From an uncultured Bacilli bacterium (GTDB lineage Bacteria > Bacillota_I > Bacilli_A > RF39 > UBA660): a DNA stretch of 5,589 nucleotides. Below, one piece after another: positions 3,081 through 5,589 of this stretch. Every line of letters begins with the position of its first letter. The stretch's first letter is position 1. A program made the position numbers and the translations under genes. Under the pieces are notes generated by a model. That model was not told the origin of the DNA. It did not search any database and saw only the letters and a program-made list of their open reading frames with translations. The DNA lies in NCBI GenBank assembly GCA_947598425.1, contig CANQFH010000064.1, forward strand, positions 1-5,589. Reading direction: 5' to 3'.

Positions 3081-5547
3081 ATACTTGAATTATGAAGGGA
3101 TCAGATTCGCTTCCGGTACCAGATTTGATTATGGTATTAGTATTTAAGTAGAAGACAGGTCTTAATCCTATAGATGAACTAGTATTTAAATTTTTATTAC
3201 CATATGCTGCTCCATTTGAGAATATATACCATGCAGTATACTGTGAATTATCTTCTGTATCATCAACTCTACCACTTCTTGACATTGTCCATTCAGATTT
3301 TGAAAAATTATAATGACTAATATGCATCCAAGATGATTTGCAAGTAGCAGCACTAGTATTACAATTTACTCCATCTTTTGAAACAGACCAATAATAGTCA
3401 CTTAAATTCATTAAACTTACTTTAAATTTTGTCGATGATGGTTTCCATTTAGCTTTTCCAGCATAGTTTGTTGCTTCCGTTATTCCATGTTCTTGGTTAA
3501 ACATTTCTTCTGCCGTAGTTGGAGCTGATGAATAATGAATATCTCCTTCATACCATTGCTTTTCTACCATTTTATTTACCCAAGTGTTATAATTGGAATC
3601 ATTAGGATTCAAATAAGGATAAACTCCATTGTATTGAGAAGCAGATCCTAAATATAAATTGGAACCTCCTTTATTTCCAGTTGTTGTATTTATACTCGCA
3701 CCATTTATTCTTTTTTTTAACTGACTATTTGACCAAGAAGCATTAGTAGCAGAAGTATGCCATTGGAATTCACTTACACCACTACTTTCATTTATAGGAG
3801 TTTGTTTTATTACTTTAATCATACCTTTGGATACTGTTGTATCTGTGCTATTTTGAACTATTCCAATTATACGGTACATATATCTTCCAGAATCTGCGAC
3901 ACAAGTGTTTTTTGAATCAGTTCCAAAACATATATAGTTATTTATCGTATCTGTATATTTTCCTTGAAAGCGATACATTCCTCCTTGAATAGTTTTATTT
4001 AATCCTAATGGAGATAATTTTTCAATATATGATGATGCACTGTTATCTTTTGTTGTATAATTACCACTCTTTGTTGTAGTTAAATTGACTCCATCTTTTG
4101 CGATTATTTTTAAGGTATTATTATAATTTGTTCCTGCTGTTAAATTACTATATGTACATGATCCACCGGTTGTTCCGGTACAACTACATGCGACTCCATT
4201 TGGCTTATCACAAGTAATACTAGTTATTCCACTGGCATCACTTGCTGTATATGTTAATACTATACTTGTTTCATTTATTGTATTTCCTGTTATATTTAAT
4301 GTTGGTGGTGTAGTATCTACGGTTACACTTAATGTTTTATCTTTTGATATATTTCCAGCTTTATCTTTCACTTTAGCATGAATAGTATTTGCTCCTTCAT
4401 TTAATGTTATACTACTTGTTCCTTGTTTATTAGTTGCACTATATTTGGTACTTGGACTACATTCTGCAGTACTTATACAATAACTATCGATATCACCATC
4501 ATCCCATGTTATAGTCACTGTTGGTGTTTTACTTGTTACCTTACTATTTGTTACATTACTTGTACTTATAGCTTTAATATCATTTATTTTTGTATCTAAC
4601 GTCTTGGTTATACTTCCGGGATTTTCACTTATGTTTCCTGCTAAATCTTTTAACCATACTTTGATTGTTTTACTTCCATCTGTTCCTAAATCATAATTAT
4701 TTATTGTTATAGTCTTTTTTACCTTATCTAATCCTGTGGTTACATAATTTGTACATGTATCATTTAAACTAATACAATAACTATCGACATCATTATCAGT
4801 ATATGTTACAGTTACTGTTTGACTTTTAACATTTGTATAATTATTATCGATACTTGATAAACTTCCTAAGGTTACTGTTGGTTGTCCTGGTTTACTTGTA
4901 TCAAGTGTTATATTTTTATTTATATTATTACTTACATTACTTGCTAAATCTTTTATATAGGCATATAAATTATTTAAGCCTTTATCTAATGTGTATTCTA
5001 TTGTTTTGGTTTTATTTGTTCTATCTATCTCATCTATTGTTTTCCATTCACAACTATCACTATTGTCTACCTTGTTTATACAATATTCATTTATATCTTC
5101 ATCACTCCATGATAATTTTATATTTGTTGGGTTTATATTTGTATATTCTTTTCCTTCATTTATTGTAAATTCTGTTAATATTGGTTTTTCTTTATCTAAA
5201 TCAAAATACAAATAACAATACACTGTTTTATTACTTGTTACGGTTACTGAGTTATCTTCATTGTGAGTTAATATTCCATCTACTTCTTGATCATTATTAT
5301 CTACACATTTACTCATATCTTCATTATAATGATATTTTAAACTATTAGGAAAATAATTACTATCTTCTGTATATGGTTCATATTGTCCTAAACCATTCTC
5401 TACATACATTGCAAATGCTTCTTTATTGATATCATTATTTTCTTTTAATTCTACACTATCTAATTTATTATTAGCATAACTCTTTGGTACATTAAATATT
5501 ACTACACTTATTATTATTAATACTAACAATACATATCTCTTCTTCAT
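3079..5547 (-). CDS. Secreted multidomain protein with Ig-like repeats and DUF6273-like C-terminus
   Basis: This is an exported 822-residue protein of unknown function. Residues 1-25 are a signal peptide: KKR, a hydrophobic core LLVLIIISVVIF, and a likely cleavage after SYA-25. Residues 40-118 form a small N-terminal module. Residues 119-216, 217-318 and 319-411 are three Ig-like repeats, each with a D-I/V-N/D-E/S-Y-C-I motif and a second nearby cysteine, and ending KDLASN or KDLAGN/KDKAGN plus LDT/VDT. Residues 412-501 are a fourth, divergent Ig/Fn3-like module with four cysteines. Residues 502-822 contain GGMYRFQGKYTDTINNYICFG, YMYRIIGI, WSNSQLKKRING and GLRPVFYLNTNTI, which resemble the DUF6273 family. 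I see no LPXTG motif, C-terminal membrane anchor or catalytic triad, so attachment and activity are unknown. The start at 5547 has AAGGAG 8 nt upstream. A terminator follows the stop directly, so the gene is not part of the spore operon. Confidence 0.85.
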   Translation of the reverse strand: MKKRYVLLVLIIISVVIFNVPKSYANNKLDSVELKENNDINKEAFAMYVENGLGQYEPYTEDSNYFPNSLKYHYNEDMSKCVDNNDQEVDGILTHNEDNSVTVTSNKTVYCYLYFDLDKEKPILTEFTINEGKEYTNINPTNIKLSWSDEDINEYCINKVDNSDSCEWKTIDEIDRTNKTKTIEYTLDKGLNNLYAYIKDLASNVSNNINKNITLDTSKPGQPTVTLGSLSSIDNNYTNVKSQTVTVTYTDNDVDSYCISLNDTCTNYVTTGLDKVKKTITINNYDLGTDGSKTIKVWLKDLAGNISENPGSITKTLDTKINDIKAISTSNVTNSKVTSKTPTVTITWDDGDIDSYCISTAECSPSTKYSATNKQGTSSITLNEGANTIHAKVKDKAGNISKDKTLSVTVDTTPPTLNITGNTINETSIVLTYTASDASGITSITCDKPNGVACSCTGTTGGSCTYSNLTAGTNYNNTLKIIAKDGVNLTTTKSGNYTTKDNSASSYIEKLSPLGLNKTIQGGMYRFQGKYTDTINNYICFGTDSKNTCVADSGRYMYRIIGIVQNSTDTTVSKGMIKVIKQTPINESSGVSEFQWHTSATNASWSNSQLKKRINGASINTTTGNKGGSNLYLGSASQYNGVYPYLNPNDSNYNTWVNKMVEKQWYEGDIHYSSAPTTAEEMFNQEHGITEATNYAGKAKWKPSSTKFKVSLMNLSDYYWSVSKDGVNCNTSAATCKSSWMHISHYNFSKSEWTMSRSGRVDDTEDNSQYTAWYIFSNGAAYGNKNLNTSSSIGLRPVFYLNTNTIIKSGTGSESDPFIIQV
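4315..5193 (-). repeat. Three ~100-codon Ig-like repeats in the secreted protein
   Basis: The repeats occupy about 5193-4900, 4899-4594 and 4593-4315. Each carries DEDINEYCI, DNDVDSYCI or DGDIDSYCI near its middle. The DNA has diverged, but a 16-base stretch (plus strand ATACAATAACTATCGA) is identical at 4475-4490 and 4772-4787, 297 bp apart (99 codons). This indicates in-frame duplication of a domain unit. Confidence 0.75.
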
Positions 5548-5555
5548 ATCTTAGA

Positions 5556-5583
5556 CTCCTTATCATCTAGTATCTTTATTATA
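5556..5583 (-). promoter_or_regulatory. RBS and possible -10 of the secreted-protein gene
   Basis: AAGGAG (5561-5556) lies 8 nt before the ATG at 5547 and is a convincing ribosome binding site. A TATAAT (5583-5578) further upstream could be a SigA -10. Any -35 lies outside the window, and the surrounding DNA is nearly all A/T, so the promoter part is weak. Confidence 0.5.
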
Positions 5584-5589
5584 TAATAC

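Noticed and set aside
3431..3439. TTGTCGATG resembling a 0A box
   Set aside because: It lies inside the coding region of the secreted protein, far from any start, and mismatches the box at its end.
4475..4787. Short direct repeats suggesting a CRISPR or mobile element
   Set aside because: They are coding repeats of the Ig-like domains, in frame and about 100 codons apart, with no spacer structure or terminal inverted repeats.
4833..5215. Two open frames on the plus strand, up to 111 codons, rich in Leu, Tyr and Ile
   Set aside because: They lie antisense to the Ig-repeat coding region. Their repetitive L/Y/I/H composition is what the complement of Asn/Asp/Lys-rich repeats gives, and no ribosome binding site or family resemblance is seen.

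Overview
The window is AT-rich DNA carrying six genes, all on the minus strand, so transcription runs from high to low coordinates. Five of the six form a compact sporulation locus. From upstream to downstream these are a SpoIIAA-type STAS protein, a SigF-like sigma factor, and the spore-membrane proteins SpoVAC, SpoVAD and SpoVAE(b). This order mirrors the neighbouring spoIIA and spoVA operons of Bacillus. The organism is most likely an endospore-forming or formerly spore-forming low-GC Firmicute. The divergent proteins and the style of the surface protein suggest an uncultured gut Bacilli lineage (RF39 or Erysipelotrichia-like). That placement is inference from recall, not a search.

Layout. 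Positions 5548-5589 hold the ribosome binding site and a possible -10 of a large gene. Positions 5547-3079 encode an 822-residue secreted protein with a signal peptide, Ig-like repeats carrying paired cysteines, and a DUF6273-like C-terminal region ending in a GLRPVFYLN motif. A strong intrinsic terminator (3080-3052) overlaps its stop codon and separates it from the spore genes. Positions 3051-2975 form the control region of the spore operon and contain a perfect Spo0A box. The STAS gene (start corrected to 2974) and the sigma gene (start corrected to a GTG at 2636) follow. A SigG-like promoter overlaps the sigma stop codon. The genes spoVAC, spoVAD and spoVAE then follow, overlapping each other by 8-11 bp. 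The last 200 bases hold no gene, but they contain a good leftward SigA-type promoter followed at once by a 12-bp hairpin.

How the genes work together. In the Bacillus model, Spo0A~P turns on spoIIAA-spoIIAB-sigF. SpoIIAA and the kinase/anti-sigma factor SpoIIAB then control SigF in the forespore, and the later sigma SigG drives spoVA, whose products move dipicolinic acid into the spore core. The signals here fit that scheme: a 0A box before spoIIAA and a SigG-like site before spoVAC. The exception is that spoIIAB is missing from its usual place. The STAS stop codon is only 5 bp from the sigma start, yet the STAS protein keeps the phosphorylatable serine, at the same residue number (58) as in B. 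subtilis SpoIIAA. This is the most notable point of the window.
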